Positions 1 to 8,582 of a stretch of DNA of 64,000 nt are shown here, one piece after another. Both the position numbers and the translations under genes were made by a program. The DNA is from Oscillospiraceae bacterium (GTDB lineage Bacteria > Bacillota > Clostridia > Oscillospirales > Ruminococcaceae): assembly GCA_902798695.1 (NCBI GenBank), contig CADBXK010000001.1, positions 372,001 to 436,000 of the forward strand. The letters are read 5' to 3'. Within the stretch, counting starts at the first letter, position 1, and each line of letters opens with the position of its first letter. The notes below the pieces were generated by a model. The model did not search any database and was not told the origin of the DNA. It saw only the letters and a program-made list of their open reading frames with translations.

Positions 1-994
1 CATTTGAAATTGTGTTGTCATTTTTCCAAGGCTCAGGTATTGTAATCATAACGGCAAGAGGAAGCGATAAACCGGACATTACCATAAATTCAAGAGCATT
101 ATCAAACCTAGCCGAGTCTGACCCAGTAGGGTCAATAGTAGGAAAAACTTTATGCATATCATCCTTTAAAATTTTACAGGTCATCGATTCTTCCCTTGAA
201 AGCATTTTATCAACATTACCTGTTATAGTATTAATTTCACCGTTATGAACAATAAATCGATTGGGATGTGCTTTGGGCCAGGAAGGAATGGTATTAGTAG
301 AAAAACGAGAATGAACGGTAGCGATGGCCGAAATAAATTCTTCACTTTGCAAATCAAAATAAAATTTTCTAAGTTGGTCAACTAAAAACATACCCTTGTA
401 AACAATGGTGCGACTTGAAAGTGAGCATACATACGTATCGTTATTTGCATGCTCAAATTCTCGTCTTGCAATATAAAGTTTTCTGTCAAAATCAATACCA
501 CGTTTGCAATCATCAGGACGCTTAACAAAAACTTGATAAATTGACGGCATACTATCGCGAGCCTTTTTGCCGAGAATATCTTTATTACAAGGGACCTCAC
601 GCCAACCTATAAGAGTAAGTCCTTCTTTACTAAGTATAGTTTCAAAAATTTTCTTTGCTTGATTACGCTTTGACTCACTTTGAGGAAAGAAAAACATTCC
701 AACACCAAAATCCCCATTTTCACCCAAACTATATTCAAGTTTCTTTGCAACAGTTCTAAAAAATTCATAAGGCATTTGTACAAGGATTCCGACACCATCA
801 CCTGTTTTACCTTCAGAATCTTTACCAGCTCTATGTTCAAGTCTTTCGACAATTTGAAGTGCGTTTTCAACAACAATTCTTGACTGTTCCCCTTTAATAT
901 TTACAACAGCACCGATACCACAGTTATCGTGCTCAAATTTTGAATTATAAAGCCCATGCTTCATACATAGGCTTTCCAATTTGAAGTTATCCAT
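1..994 (-). CDS. gltB: Glutamate synthase large subunit, N-terminal part (cut by window start)
   Basis: The reverse strand reads openly from ATG at 994 to the window edge (331 codons, C-terminus missing). It encodes the class II glutamine amidotransferase domain of glutamate synthase, which releases ammonia from glutamine for transfer to 2-oxoglutarate. Cys25 in the motif NCGIGA is the expected N-terminal nucleophile, preceded by a 24-residue propeptide; further on come HRAGKDSEGKTGDGVG and the loop HNGEINTITGN with SDSARFDN, all typical of GltB. A GGAAGGCGG stretch serves as the ribosome-binding site. It is divergent from the ammonium transporter gene and shares a palindromic promoter region with it, so nitrogen control is likely. 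Seen: domain and motifs. Known: family function. Unseen: the FMN and iron-sulfur domains and any gltD partner, which lie outside the window. Confidence 0.95.
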   Translation of the reverse strand, partial: MDNFKLESLCMKHGLYNSKFEHDNCGIGAVVNIKGEQSRIVVENALQIVERLEHRAGKDSEGKTGDGVGILVQMPYEFFRTVAKKLEYSLGENGDFGVGMFFFPQSESKRNQAKKIFETILSKEGLTLIGWREVPCNKDILGKKARDSMPSIYQVFVKRPDDCKRGIDFDRKLYIARREFEHANNDTYVCSLSSRTIVYKGMFLVDQLRKFYFDLQSEEFISAIATVHSRFSTNTIPSWPKAHPNRFIVHNGEINTITGNVDKMLSREESMTCKILKDDMHKVFPTIDPTGSDSARFDNALEFMVMSGLSLPLAVMITIPEPWKNDNTISN

Positions 995-1020
995 ATTTTC
1001 CGCCTTCCCGAGATTATATA

Positions 1021-1066
1021 AAATAAAAAGGCGCTCAAAACGGGCAAATTCCCGCATTGAACTCCT
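1021..1066 (-). terminator. Promoter-proximal terminator (attenuator) in the gltB leader
   Basis: On the minus strand, a stem of about 16 bp with two mismatches and the loop AATTTG is followed by TTTTTATTT. It starts only a few bases after the predicted gltB transcription start and lies about 27 bp before the ATG. A terminator in this position would block gltB unless it is antiterminated. The hairpin is seen directly; the regulatory role is inference. Confidence 0.6.
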
Positions 1067-1079
1067 TTGTCCTAAGAAA

Positions 1080-1108
1080 ATTTTATCATTTTAAAGCACA
1101 AATGTCAA
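1080..1108 (-). promoter_or_regulatory. gltB promoter
   Basis: On the minus strand, TTGACA (1108-1103) and TAAAAT (1085-1080) are separated by exactly 17 bp, with TGA immediately before the -10 box. The -35 box is the outer end of the palindrome at 1103-1156, mirrored by the amt promoter. Confidence 0.75.
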
Positions 1109-1156
1109 GTGTTTTTTGAAATTTTTAAATTAAAAAATTTCAAAAAACACTTGACA
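1103..1156. repeat. 54-bp near-perfect palindrome between divergent gltB and amt promoters
   Basis: Each arm is 27 bp. Pairing position 1103 with 1156 and moving inward, every pair is complementary except 1127/1132. The palindrome begins and ends exactly with the -35 boxes of the two divergent promoters, and symmetry stops one base outside. The arms hold a GTG/CAC core flanked by A/T tracts. Candidate operator for a dimeric nitrogen regulator, or a cruciform-forming element. Confidence 0.9.
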
Positions 1157-1179
1157 AACGATTTTATCAGGACTATAAT
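1151..1179 (+). promoter_or_regulatory. Ammonium transporter gene promoter
   Basis: TTGACA (1151-1156), a 17-bp spacer and a perfect TATAAT (1174-1179) form a consensus vegetative promoter. Transcription should start near 1186, only about 10 bases before the leader hairpins. Confidence 0.85.
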
Positions 1180-1191
1180 AACACTCGTGAA

Positions 1192-1205
1192 CAGCAATGG
1201 CGCTG
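1192..1205 (+). promoter_or_regulatory. Candidate antiterminator hairpin overlapping the amt leader terminator
   Basis: CAGC pairs with GCTG around the hexaloop AATGGC. The 3' side of this small hairpin shares bases 1199-1205 with the terminator stem, so the two structures exclude each other. A hexaloop with A at position 1 and G at position 4 is the feature recognised by ANTAR-domain antiterminators. The usual upstream companion hairpin was not found, so the assignment is tentative. Confidence 0.35.
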
Positions 1206-1236
1206 CGGATGAAAATCTGCGGCGCCTTCTTTTTTA
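1199..1236 (+). terminator. Promoter-proximal intrinsic terminator in the amt leader
   Basis: A 12-bp stem with a GAAA loop (two G-T pairs, no mismatch; arms 1199-1210 and 1215-1226) is followed by TTCTTTTTT. It lies about 55 bp before the ammonium transporter start codon and just after the promoter, so it must be overcome for expression. This is the hallmark of an attenuation-controlled leader. Confidence 0.8.
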
Positions 1237-1290
1237 AGCGCTTATTTAATACACATCATTTAACCTTTTGCTGTTAGAGGAGGCAATTTT

Positions 1291-3075
1291 ATGGATTCAC
1301 AAACAATTTTAAATCAAGTGGCTCAAAGCACAAACACAACAATATTTGCTGTGTGGTTTTTAGTCGGCGCATCATTTGTATTTTTTATGCAGGCTGGCTT
1401 TGCAATGGTCGAAACGGGTTTTACAAGAGCAAAAAACGCTGGCAATATTATAATGAAAAACCTAATGGACTTTTGTATTGGCACTGTAGTTTTCATTTCT
1501 ATCGGTTTCGGTCTTCTTTTTGGTGAAGACTTATTAGGAATTATCGGCAAACCAAGTTTCGATATTTTCACAAACTACGGTAATTTTAATTGGTCACTCT
1601 TCATATTTAACTTAGTATTCTGTGCAACAACCGCAACAATCATTTCAGGTTCCATGGCTGAACGCTGTAAGTTTATTTCATACTGCGTTTATTCGGCAAT
1701 AATAAGTGCAATAGTTTATCCTATTGAAGCACACTGGGGCTGGGGCGGCGGCTGGTTAAGTAACCTTGGCTTTCATGATTTTGCAGGCTCAGCACATATT
1801 CACATGGTGGGCGGTATAGCGGCTCTTGTTGGCGCAACAATATTAGGCCCAAGAATCGGAAAATTCACCAAAACAAAATCAGGCAAAATTAAAGTAAATG
1901 CAATCCCTGGTCATAACTTAACAATCGGCGCACTCGGTTGTTTTATCTTATGGTTTGGATGGTACGGCTTTAACGGCGCTGCCTGCACTTCTGTTAACCA
2001 ACTCGGTTCGGTATTTTTAACAACTACAGTCGCCCCCGCAATAGCAACAATAACATGTATGATTTTCACTTGGCTTAAATATGGTAAGCCCGATGTTTCA
2101 ATGTGTCTTAATGCATCTCTTGCAGGACTTGTAGGAATTACAGCCGGTTGTGATGTTTGCGATGCACTCGGCTCAGTTTGTATAGGTATTGTTTCAGGAT
2201 TTCTTGTTTGCTTTGGTGTATGGTTTCTTGATTATATACTTCATGTTGACGATCCTGTAGGTGCGGTTGCAGTACATATGATGAATGGTATTTGGGGAAC
2301 TATTGCTGTCGGACTTTTTGCTAATCCTACCATTCCAGGATATGCGCTTAAAGATGCAAGTGGTAATCAACTTGCAGGTTTGTTCTACGGTGGCGGATTT
2401 GAACTTTTCGGAAAACAACTTATTGGCATTGTTTCAATAGCATCATTTTCAGCCATTTCAATGGCACTTGTTTTTATAATCATTAAAAAAACTATCGGCC
2501 TTAGAGCAAGCGAACAAGAAGAAATCATCGGTCTCGACGTTACCGAACACGGACTTGTTTCTTCTTACGCAGACTTTGCTCCTGCTTCAAGCGAGATCTC
2601 AACCAAAGAATACACAAAAAATAATATAAAAAGCACTGTTAAAGTGCCTATAAATGAAGCAGTTAAAGTTGAAAACTACTCTGTACCAAGAATTGACGGC
2701 AAACCCAAAATGACAAAGATTGTTGTAATCTTCAAACAGCAAAAACTTCAAACGTTTATTGAGGCTATGGAGGCTATTGATGTAAAGGGTATCACAGTTA
2801 CCAATGTGCTTGGTTGCGGTATGCAAAGTGGTCAACTGAATTACTATCGCGGAACAAGCGTTGAAATGAACTTATTACCGAAAGTTAAAGCTGAAATAGC
2901 AGTTTGTGCAGTTCCCGTTGATAAAGTTATTGACGCCGCAAGGTCGGCCCTATACACAGGTAATTACGGTGACGGAAAAATATTTATTTATGATATAGAA
3001 AATGTTATTAAAATTCGTACAGGCGAAGAAAACTATAATGCTCTTCAAGATTCTGATGAGTGGGATCGTTCATAA
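1291..3075 (+). CDS. Ammonium transporter fused to a PII signalling domain
   Basis: A 594-residue membrane protein. Residues 1 to about 420 form an Amt/MEP/Rh ammonium channel with about eleven hydrophobic helices and both pore histidine motifs (HIHMVGG and AVHMMNG). After a hydrophilic linker of about 50 residues, a complete PII (GlnB-like) domain starts near residue 473 with MTKIVVIF. It contains a T-loop ending in NYYRG, where the second Tyr corresponds to the modifiable Tyr51 of enteric GlnB, and the C-terminal GDGKIFIYDI motif. PII normally plugs Amt channels when nitrogen is plentiful, so the fusion builds the regulator into the channel. The start follows GAGGAGG. Downstream glnN and divergent gltB complete the ammonium assimilation module. 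Confidence 0.95.
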   Translation: MDSQTILNQVAQSTNTTIFAVWFLVGASFVFFMQAGFAMVETGFTRAKNAGNIIMKNLMDFCIGTVVFISIGFGLLFGEDLLGIIGKPSFDIFTNYGNFNWSLFIFNLVFCATTATIISGSMAERCKFISYCVYSAIISAIVYPIEAHWGWGGGWLSNLGFHDFAGSAHIHMVGGIAALVGATILGPRIGKFTKTKSGKIKVNAIPGHNLTIGALGCFILWFGWYGFNGAACTSVNQLGSVFLTTTVAPAIATITCMIFTWLKYGKPDVSMCLNASLAGLVGITAGCDVCDALGSVCIGIVSGFLVCFGVWFLDYILHVDDPVGAVAVHMMNGIWGTIAVGLFANPTIPGYALKDASGNQLAGLFYGGGFELFGKQLIGIVSIASFSAISMALVFIIIKKTIGLRASEQEEIIGLDVTEHGLVSSYADFAPASSEISTKEYTKNNIKSTVKVPINEAVKVENYSVPRIDGKPKMTKIVVIFKQQKLQTFIEAMEAIDVKGITVTNVLGCGMQSGQLNYYRGTSVEMNLLPKVKAEIAVCAVPVDKVIDAARSALYTGNYGDGKIFIYDIENVIKIRTGEENYNALQDSDEWDRS

Positions 3076-3254
3076 ATAACTTAATACCAAGTTTTCATCA
3101 AAAAGAAATTGATTAAAACTACAAAAAGAAAAATAAAATTAAAATTTAACTATTATGTATTTATACAATTAGTTAAACATATAAAACCACGTCAACATCT
3201 TACAACTAAAAAACAATTATGGTTTTCAAACCATAAAAATAGGAGGCAATTATT

Positions 3255-5342
3255 ATGGAAAAAGTTACAGATTATTTCGGAAGTATGGTATTTGATGACA
3301 GAGTAATGAAAGCAAAATTATCGGAAAGTGTTTACAAATCGCTGAAAAACACTATTGACAGAAGTACACCGCTTGATATTTCAGTTGCTAATGCGGTTGC
3401 TGCAGCTATGAAAGATTGGGCAATTGAAAAAGGTGCAACACATTATACGCACTGGTTTCAGCCCATGACAGGTGTAACCGCTGAAAAACACGACAGTTTT
3501 ATTTCTCCGGCTCCCGACGGCAGAGTAATTATGGAATTTTCAGGCAAAGAACTTGTTAAAGGTGAGCCCGACGCATCAAGTTTCCCATCAGGCGGCCTTA
3601 GAGCAACATTTGAAGCACGCGGATACACCGCATGGGATCCAACTTCTTACGCGTTTATTAAGGATGGAACACTTTATATTCCAACCGCTTTTTGTTCATA
3701 CACAGGCGAAGCGCTTGATAAGAAAGTTCCTCTTCTTCGCTCAATGGAATCATTAAATAAACAAGCACTTCGTATCTTAAGACTTTTTGGAAATACAGAA
3801 GTTCAAAGTGTTCGCACCTCCGTGGGTCCTGAACAGGAATATTTCCTTGTTGACAGGGATTTGTGGAAACAAAGAAAAGATCTTATTATGACAGGAAGAA
3901 CTCTTTTCGGAGCTATGCCACCAAAAGGACAGGAAATGGATGACCATTATTTCAGTTCAATTAAACCTCGAGTTACCGCATATATGGCCGATCTTGATAA
4001 AGAACTTTGGAAACTTGGTATTCTTGCTAAAACTAAACATAACGAAGTTGCTCCTGCTCAACATGAACTCGCTCCAATTTATACCACAACTAACATCGCA
4101 GTAGACCATAATCAACTTACAATGGAAATTATGCAAAAAGTAGCACTACGTCATAATCTTGTTTGTCTTCTTCACGAAAAACCTTTTGAAGGTGTAAACG
4201 GAAGCGGTAAGCACAATAACTGGTCTATTTCAACCAACCAAGGCGAAAATTTGTTGTCTCCAGGCAAAACTCCCGCCGAAAATGCACAATTCTTACTTTT
4301 CTTGGTTGCAGTAATTAAAGCAGTTGACGAATATCAAGATTTATTAAGACTCTCAGTAGCAACTGCAGGCAACGACCACAGACTTGGTGCACACGAAGCA
4401 CCTCCAGCAGTTATTTCTATTTTCCTTGGTGACGAACTAACAAGTATTCTCAATGCTATCGAAGAAGGTAGAGCCTACGACGGAACAATAAAAGAAAAAA
4501 TGCACCTCGGAGTTGACGTCTTTCCTAAATTCAATAAAGACACAACCGACAGAAACAGAACCTCGCCTTTTGCATTTACCGGCAACAAATTTGAATTTCG
4601 CATGCTCGGTTCATCAAACAGCATTTCCTGCACTAACATTCATTTAAATGCCGCAGTAGCCGAAATTCTAAAGCAGTTTGCTGATAAACTTGAAAATGCT
4701 GCTGATTTTGACATAACACTTCACGAACTCATTAAAACAACAATAAAGACACATAAACGAATTATATTTAACGGTAACGGCTATGACGATAATTGGATTG
4801 CTGAAGCTGAAAAACGCGGATTGTCAAATCTTAAGACTACTGCTGATGCCATGCCCAAAATCTGCGATGAAAAAAACGTGGATATGCTTACCTCACAAGG
4901 AATCTTCACCAAATCAGAAATTCGTTCTCGTTGTGATATTATACTTGAAAACTATGTTAAAACAGTTAATATCGAAGCAATGACAATGATCAATATAACA
5001 AGAAAAGAAATATTACCCGCAATTATGAAATTTTCAGCAGATATAGCAAACGGCATAAGTTTAAAATCAAGCGTTTCAGGTGCTGCTTGTAAATATGAAA
5101 AGAGCCTTGTGCTTATTCTTTCCGAACTCATTGACAAAATCGACAGAGAAGCAATAGAGCTAGAAAATACAATCAAAAAATTGAAAGAAATTTCTGAAAT
5201 CATTCCTGCATCAGAATTTGTAAGAGACACAATGCTATCCAAAATGAAAGAACTACGTTCATCGGTTGATAGAGCAGAAACAATGACTTCAAAAGAATAC
5301 TGGCCTATGCCAACGTATGATCAACTTCTTTTTGGAATATAA
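3255..5342 (+). CDS. glnN: Glutamine synthetase type III
   Basis: The 695-residue length matches the GSIII (GlnN) family rather than the roughly 450-residue type I enzyme. It catalyses ATP-dependent amidation of glutamate with ammonia. Visible family motifs include [37 protein letters not shown] and [14 protein letters not shown], which supply metal, glutamate and ATP ligands. The start ATG follows AGGAGG at 3242-3247. It sits 179 bp after the Amt-PII gene, so co-transcription is plausible although an own promoter cannot be excluded. A strong terminator follows the gene. Codon choice is richer in GGC, CGC and CTT than in most of the window, as for its two upstream neighbours. Confidence 0.96.
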   Translation: MEKVTDYFGSMVFDDRVMKAKLSESVYKSLKNTIDRSTPLDISVANAVAAAMKDWAIEKGATHYTHWFQPMTGVTAEKHDSFISPAPDGRVIMEFSGKELVKGEPDASSFPSGGLRATFEARGYTAWDPTSYAFIKDGTLYIPTAFCSYTGEALDKKVPLLRSMESLNKQALRILRLFGNTEVQSVRTSVGPEQEYFLVDRDLWKQRKDLIMTGRTLFGAMPPKGQEMDDHYFSSIKPRVTAYMADLDKELWKLGILAKTKHNEVAPAQHELAPIYTTTNIAVDHNQLTMEIMQKVALRHNLVCLLHEKPFEGVNGSGKHNNWSISTNQGENLLSPGKTPAENAQFLLFLVAVIKAVDEYQDLLRLSVATAGNDHRLGAHEAPPAVISIFLGDELTSILNAIEEGRAYDGTIKEKMHLGVDVFPKFNKDTTDRNRTSPFAFTGNKFEFRMLGSSNSISCTNIHLNAAVAEILKQFADKLENAADFDITLHELIKTTIKTHKRIIFNGNGYDDNWIAEAEKRGLSNLKTTADAMPKICDEKNVDMLTSQGIFTKSEIRSRCDIILENYVKTVNIEAMTMINITRKEILPAIMKFSADIANGISLKSSVSGAACKYEKSLVLILSELIDKIDREAIELENTIKKLKEISEIIPASEFVRDTMLSKMKELRSSVDRAETMTSKEYWPMPTYDQLLFGI

Positions 5343-5422
5343 TAGTCTGACCAAATTAAAGCACAAAAATATCTCTGCATAAAATAAGTCAACAATTAAC
5401 ATATACCATATAATGTGAGCTA

Positions 5423-5466
5423 AAAGATTCTTAGGTTATTATTTTAATTAACCTAAGAATCTTTTT
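5423..5466. terminator. Terminator after glnN (works in both directions)
   Basis: A 16-bp perfect stem (5423-5438 with 5449-5464) and A/T-rich loop, followed by T residues on the plus strand and a short T run on the minus strand. It ends the amt-glnN unit and may also stop minus-strand readthrough from the FAD dehydrogenase gene. Confidence 0.9.
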
Positions 5467-5661
5467 AATGTTTTTATAATTAGAAAAACTCCTATCACTT
5501 AAGCTCAAATGTCTATATTTTATTGTTTTTTCGGCACAAACTTTATTGTATTCATTATTTCATCAAATTTCCCAATAAACTCTCTGATGTTTCAACCTGA
5601 AGGTTAAAAAGTTCATATCAAAAATCATTATCAAAATTTGAAACTATTTTAACTATTCCTT
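5467..5661. other. AT-rich spacer without a recognisable gene
   Basis: About 195 bp between the glnN terminator and the stop codon of the FAD dehydrogenase gene. No promoter, RNA or intact reading frame was recognised. On the minus strand two short adjacent frames of 16-23 codons end in stops here and might be a decayed gene end, but they are too short to name. Confidence 0.5.
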
Positions 5662-7248
5662 TCACTTATTAGCAAATTTGCTCATAACAGCCATAGCAAC
5701 TTTGATTCCATCAACAGCAGCACTCATAATTCCACCAGCATATCCCGCACCTTCACCGCAAGGAAACAATCCTTCATATGATGTAGACATAAAACCACTA
5801 TTTCTTAAAATTCTTATAGGGGAACTAGTTCTTGTTTCAGGCGCAGTTATTATCGCATCTTTAGATGCAAAACCGTTTAACTTTGTATCAAATTTCCTTA
5901 TACCAACTTTCAACATATTATTTATAAAATGTGGAAATATATTCTCAATGTTAGAAATCTTTGTCCCACACCTATATGTTGGAATAACTTTTCCTTCTTT
6001 GTAAGGCATCCCTTGTAAATATGTTCCAACATTAGTCATAGGAGCTGCATATGATCGATTTTCCATTTCAAATGCTAACTTTTCTATGTGTCTTTGAAAA
6101 TACATTCCACTCAAAGGATTAGATCCAAAATCATCTCTGGACACACTAACAACCAAAGCAGCATTTGCATTCTCGCCATTACGAGCATATTCACTCATTC
6201 CGTTTGTTACCACGCCACCTAGTTCAGATGCAGCAGGAACAACCACTCCTCCTGGACACATACAAAAAGTATATACACACCTACCATCAACCTTGTAGGA
6301 ATATGCATATTCTCCTCTTGGCAAAGCAGGATGTCCTGCAAATCTACCATATAAAGCCCTATCCACATTTTTTTGCAAATGTTCTATTCTAACCCCAACA
6401 GAAAATGCCTTAGATTCAATATTGACATTATTTTTTAGAAGCATTTCAAAAGTGTCTCTCGCACTATGCCCAATGGCCAATATTACAGCATTCGTTTTTA
6501 TTTCATCCTTATTCGTTACAACAGAAGCTATTCTATTACACTTAAATTTAATATTTTCCAGTTTTTCCGTAAATCTGATTTCTGCACCTAATGAAATAAT
6601 CTCACTTCTAATTGACTTTATAATTTTTCTAAGAATATCTGTTCCAATATGAGGTTTAGCTTTTATTTTTATATCATAAGGTGCTCCATGTTTAATGAAT
6701 AAATCAGTCACAGTTTCACAAAGAGGATCACTTATTCGGGTAATAAGCTTACCATCAGAGAATGTTCCTGCTCCACCTTCACCAAACTGAACATTGCTAT
6801 TTTCATCTAAAACGCCCTCTTCCCAAAATTTTTCAACTCTATCTACCCTACTATCAACATCTTCTCCTCTTTCAATAACTATTGGTCTATATCCATTTTT
6901 AGCCAACATATACGAAGCTAATATACCAGCAGGTCCAAATCCAACAATCACCGGCCTGCCTTCTAATCTTTCATTTCCATAATCAACTTCCATTTTTTTA
7001 GAACATCTAAAAATAACTCTGGGATTATTTTTAGAAATTATTCTTTCTTGTTCTAAACTTTTCAATTCAATACAAACGGTATACACTAATTTTATACGCT
7101 GCCTGTGCCGTGCATCAACAGATTTTTTAGCAATGCTAACCATTTTTATATCACTTCTATTTAATTTTAACATTTTTATAGCTTTTAAAATTGCTACATC
7201 ATCATCCATATCTAAATCAACACAAACTTGCGGCACAAAAATTGGCAT
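5662..7248 (-). CDS. FAD-dependent dehydrogenase (COG2509 type)
   Basis: A 528-residue flavoprotein. An N-terminal domain of about 95 residues, seen in this family, precedes a Rossmann FAD-binding motif GFGPAGILAS near residue 103 and the characteristic ENSNVQFGEGGAGTFSDGKL segment. A C-terminal FAD segment GEGAGYAGGIMSAAVDGI ends the protein. These match the widespread uncharacterised FAD-dependent dehydrogenases of COG2509. The physiological substrate is unknown, so I name only the cofactor class. The start is the ATG at 7248, because an upstream ATG runs directly into a stop. It follows cdaR by 40 bp on the same strand and is probably the last gene of that operon. Confidence 0.88.
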   Translation of the reverse strand: MPIFVPQVCVDLDMDDDVAILKAIKMLKLNRSDIKMVSIAKKSVDARHRQRIKLVYTVCIELKSLEQERIISKNNPRVIFRCSKKMEVDYGNERLEGRPVIVGFGPAGILASYMLAKNGYRPIVIERGEDVDSRVDRVEKFWEEGVLDENSNVQFGEGGAGTFSDGKLITRISDPLCETVTDLFIKHGAPYDIKIKAKPHIGTDILRKIIKSIRSEIISLGAEIRFTEKLENIKFKCNRIASVVTNKDEIKTNAVILAIGHSARDTFEMLLKNNVNIESKAFSVGVRIEHLQKNVDRALYGRFAGHPALPRGEYAYSYKVDGRCVYTFCMCPGGVVVPAASELGGVVTNGMSEYARNGENANAALVVSVSRDDFGSNPLSGMYFQRHIEKLAFEMENRSYAAPMTNVGTYLQGMPYKEGKVIPTYRCGTKISNIENIFPHFINNMLKVGIRKFDTKLNGFASKDAIITAPETRTSSPIRILRNSGFMSTSYEGLFPCGEGAGYAGGIMSAAVDGIKVAMAVMSKFANK

Positions 7249-7288
7249 TATTTTCCATTACCCCATCTTTCTTAAATAATACAAAAAA

Positions 7289-8551
7289 CTACTTTTTATT
7301 TGCAGTAATTGAGCATTTATATTCCCCGACTGCCCAAACGCCATCTTTATTTATAGTTTCCACTATAACTGGAACAATCTGTTTTCCTTCCTTGAGAGAT
7401 ACACTTGTCAAATCCACTGTTGCAGTTATATCAGATGCATTAAGATTATCTATAGCATCCACAAATCCAACAAATTTCACATCTTTAATTACTGATGAAT
7501 TTATATTTACATCGTAGTCACTAGGAACGTTGCTTAATTTTACATCGCTCACTGAAAAATTTCTAGACTTCCAATTACTAAAATCAAAAGACACAGTAGC
7601 AGCATCAATTTTATCTATATTCTTGTATCCTGAAGGTACCTTAACACTAAATATAAACGACTTCCCGATATCCAGCTCTCTCATATCAATGTATCCCAAA
7701 TTTAATTCACTAATACTGTCTATTACATCCGGTGCTCCAGCAATATTAATATGATCAGGTGATATTATTGCATTTAATAAATTGGTATTAAAGTGATTTG
7801 ATGAATTTTTATACATAAACTTTAATGGGATTTGTTTTTCTTTATATACAGGCACATTTACTTTAAACTTTATATCTTCATTATATTTAAATGAGGTGGA
7901 ATCCATTTCAAATCCATCAACAGATATAAATTTTGGTGTTGCTTCAAATGTTTTAGATGCGCTCAAATTTGCGGATGTATCCACTACTAATTTAACATAA
8001 TCCAACTTATCTATGCTTTGTTTTGGTCCACTAACAAACAACTTTTCGGGCTGACACACCGCTTGATCACCAACATATCCGGGATCCACCTTTATATTAG
8101 GTGTTTCTGCAACTAATGTTACCGTCTTTGTTGAAATAGAGTCAAAAGAAAAACTCGCAAATTGAGGCTCAATTTCATCAATATAGACATCACGCTGAGG
8201 TTGCTTTAAATTTGCAACAAGATTTATTTCATATGTTCCTTCGCTCGTTACATTAATCATAGAAGTTGGAGATACAACAATATCTTTACTAGATATTAAA
8301 CCTATTTTATATTTAGGTCCTCGTACTGTAACTGCTACGGTTTTCGGCTCTATATCCACAATTTCCAAACTCAATTGTTCCGCCTGCGTATTTTTAGTAT
8401 CACAAATTATTGGAACATTATATATTGTCACAACCCCACTACTATCATTTACCATTACCGTAATAAACCAAGCAATAACAGCTGTAACCACAGATATAAT
8501 TATAGTAAATTTCTTGTTAGAAAAAATCTCATCTAAATCAAATTTTTTCAT
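7289..8551 (-). CDS. cdaR: YbbR-domain regulator of diadenylate cyclase (CdaR)
   Basis: A 420-residue protein with a short cytoplasmic N-terminus, one transmembrane helix (about residues 17-33) and an extracytoplasmic region built from repeated beta-rich YbbR domains. These can be recognised by recurring phrases such as VAVTVRGP, LFVSGPKQSID and HINIAGAPDVID, each a start of the G-x(2)-P type YbbR edge. CdaR binds the membrane-bound diadenylate cyclase CdaA and tunes c-di-AMP production. Its gene lies 31 bp downstream of cdaA, the usual order. A glmM gene, often third in this operon, is not found here; the FAD dehydrogenase follows instead. Confidence 0.93.
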   Translation of the reverse strand: MKKFDLDEIFSNKKFTIIISVVTAVIAWFITVMVNDSSGVVTIYNVPIICDTKNTQAEQLSLEIVDIEPKTVAVTVRGPKYKIGLISSKDIVVSPTSMINVTSEGTYEINLVANLKQPQRDVYIDEIEPQFASFSFDSISTKTVTLVAETPNIKVDPGYVGDQAVCQPEKLFVSGPKQSIDKLDYVKLVVDTSANLSASKTFEATPKFISVDGFEMDSTSFKYNEDIKFKVNVPVYKEKQIPLKFMYKNSSNHFNTNLLNAIISPDHINIAGAPDVIDSISELNLGYIDMRELDIGKSFIFSVKVPSGYKNIDKIDAATVSFDFSNWKSRNFSVSDVKLSNVPSDYDVNINSSVIKDVKFVGFVDAIDNLNASDITATVDLTSVSLKEGKQIVPVIVETINKDGVWAVGEYKCSITANKK

Positions 8552-8582
8552 TTTATTTACACCTTTCTAGATTAAATATTTC

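Noticed and set aside
607-876. 89-codon minus-strand frame near the window start
   Set aside because: Shadow frame of gltB, whose correct frame is open through the same region with clear family motifs.
3076-3254. Antiterminator or terminator-type leader in front of glnN like those of amt and gltB
   Set aside because: Only a short ATGGTTT/AAACCAT hairpin near the ribosome-binding site without a T run; no terminator or AATG loop.
3109-3306. 65-codon frame before glnN
   Set aside because: Lysine-rich translation of AT-rich spacer that overlaps the glnN start in another frame and has no ribosome-binding site.
5480-5660. Possible decayed coding end on the minus strand before the FAD dehydrogenase gene's downstream region
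   Set aside because: Only 16-23 codons in two frames, no start or ribosome-binding site and no recognisable family; chance in AT-rich DNA is as likely.
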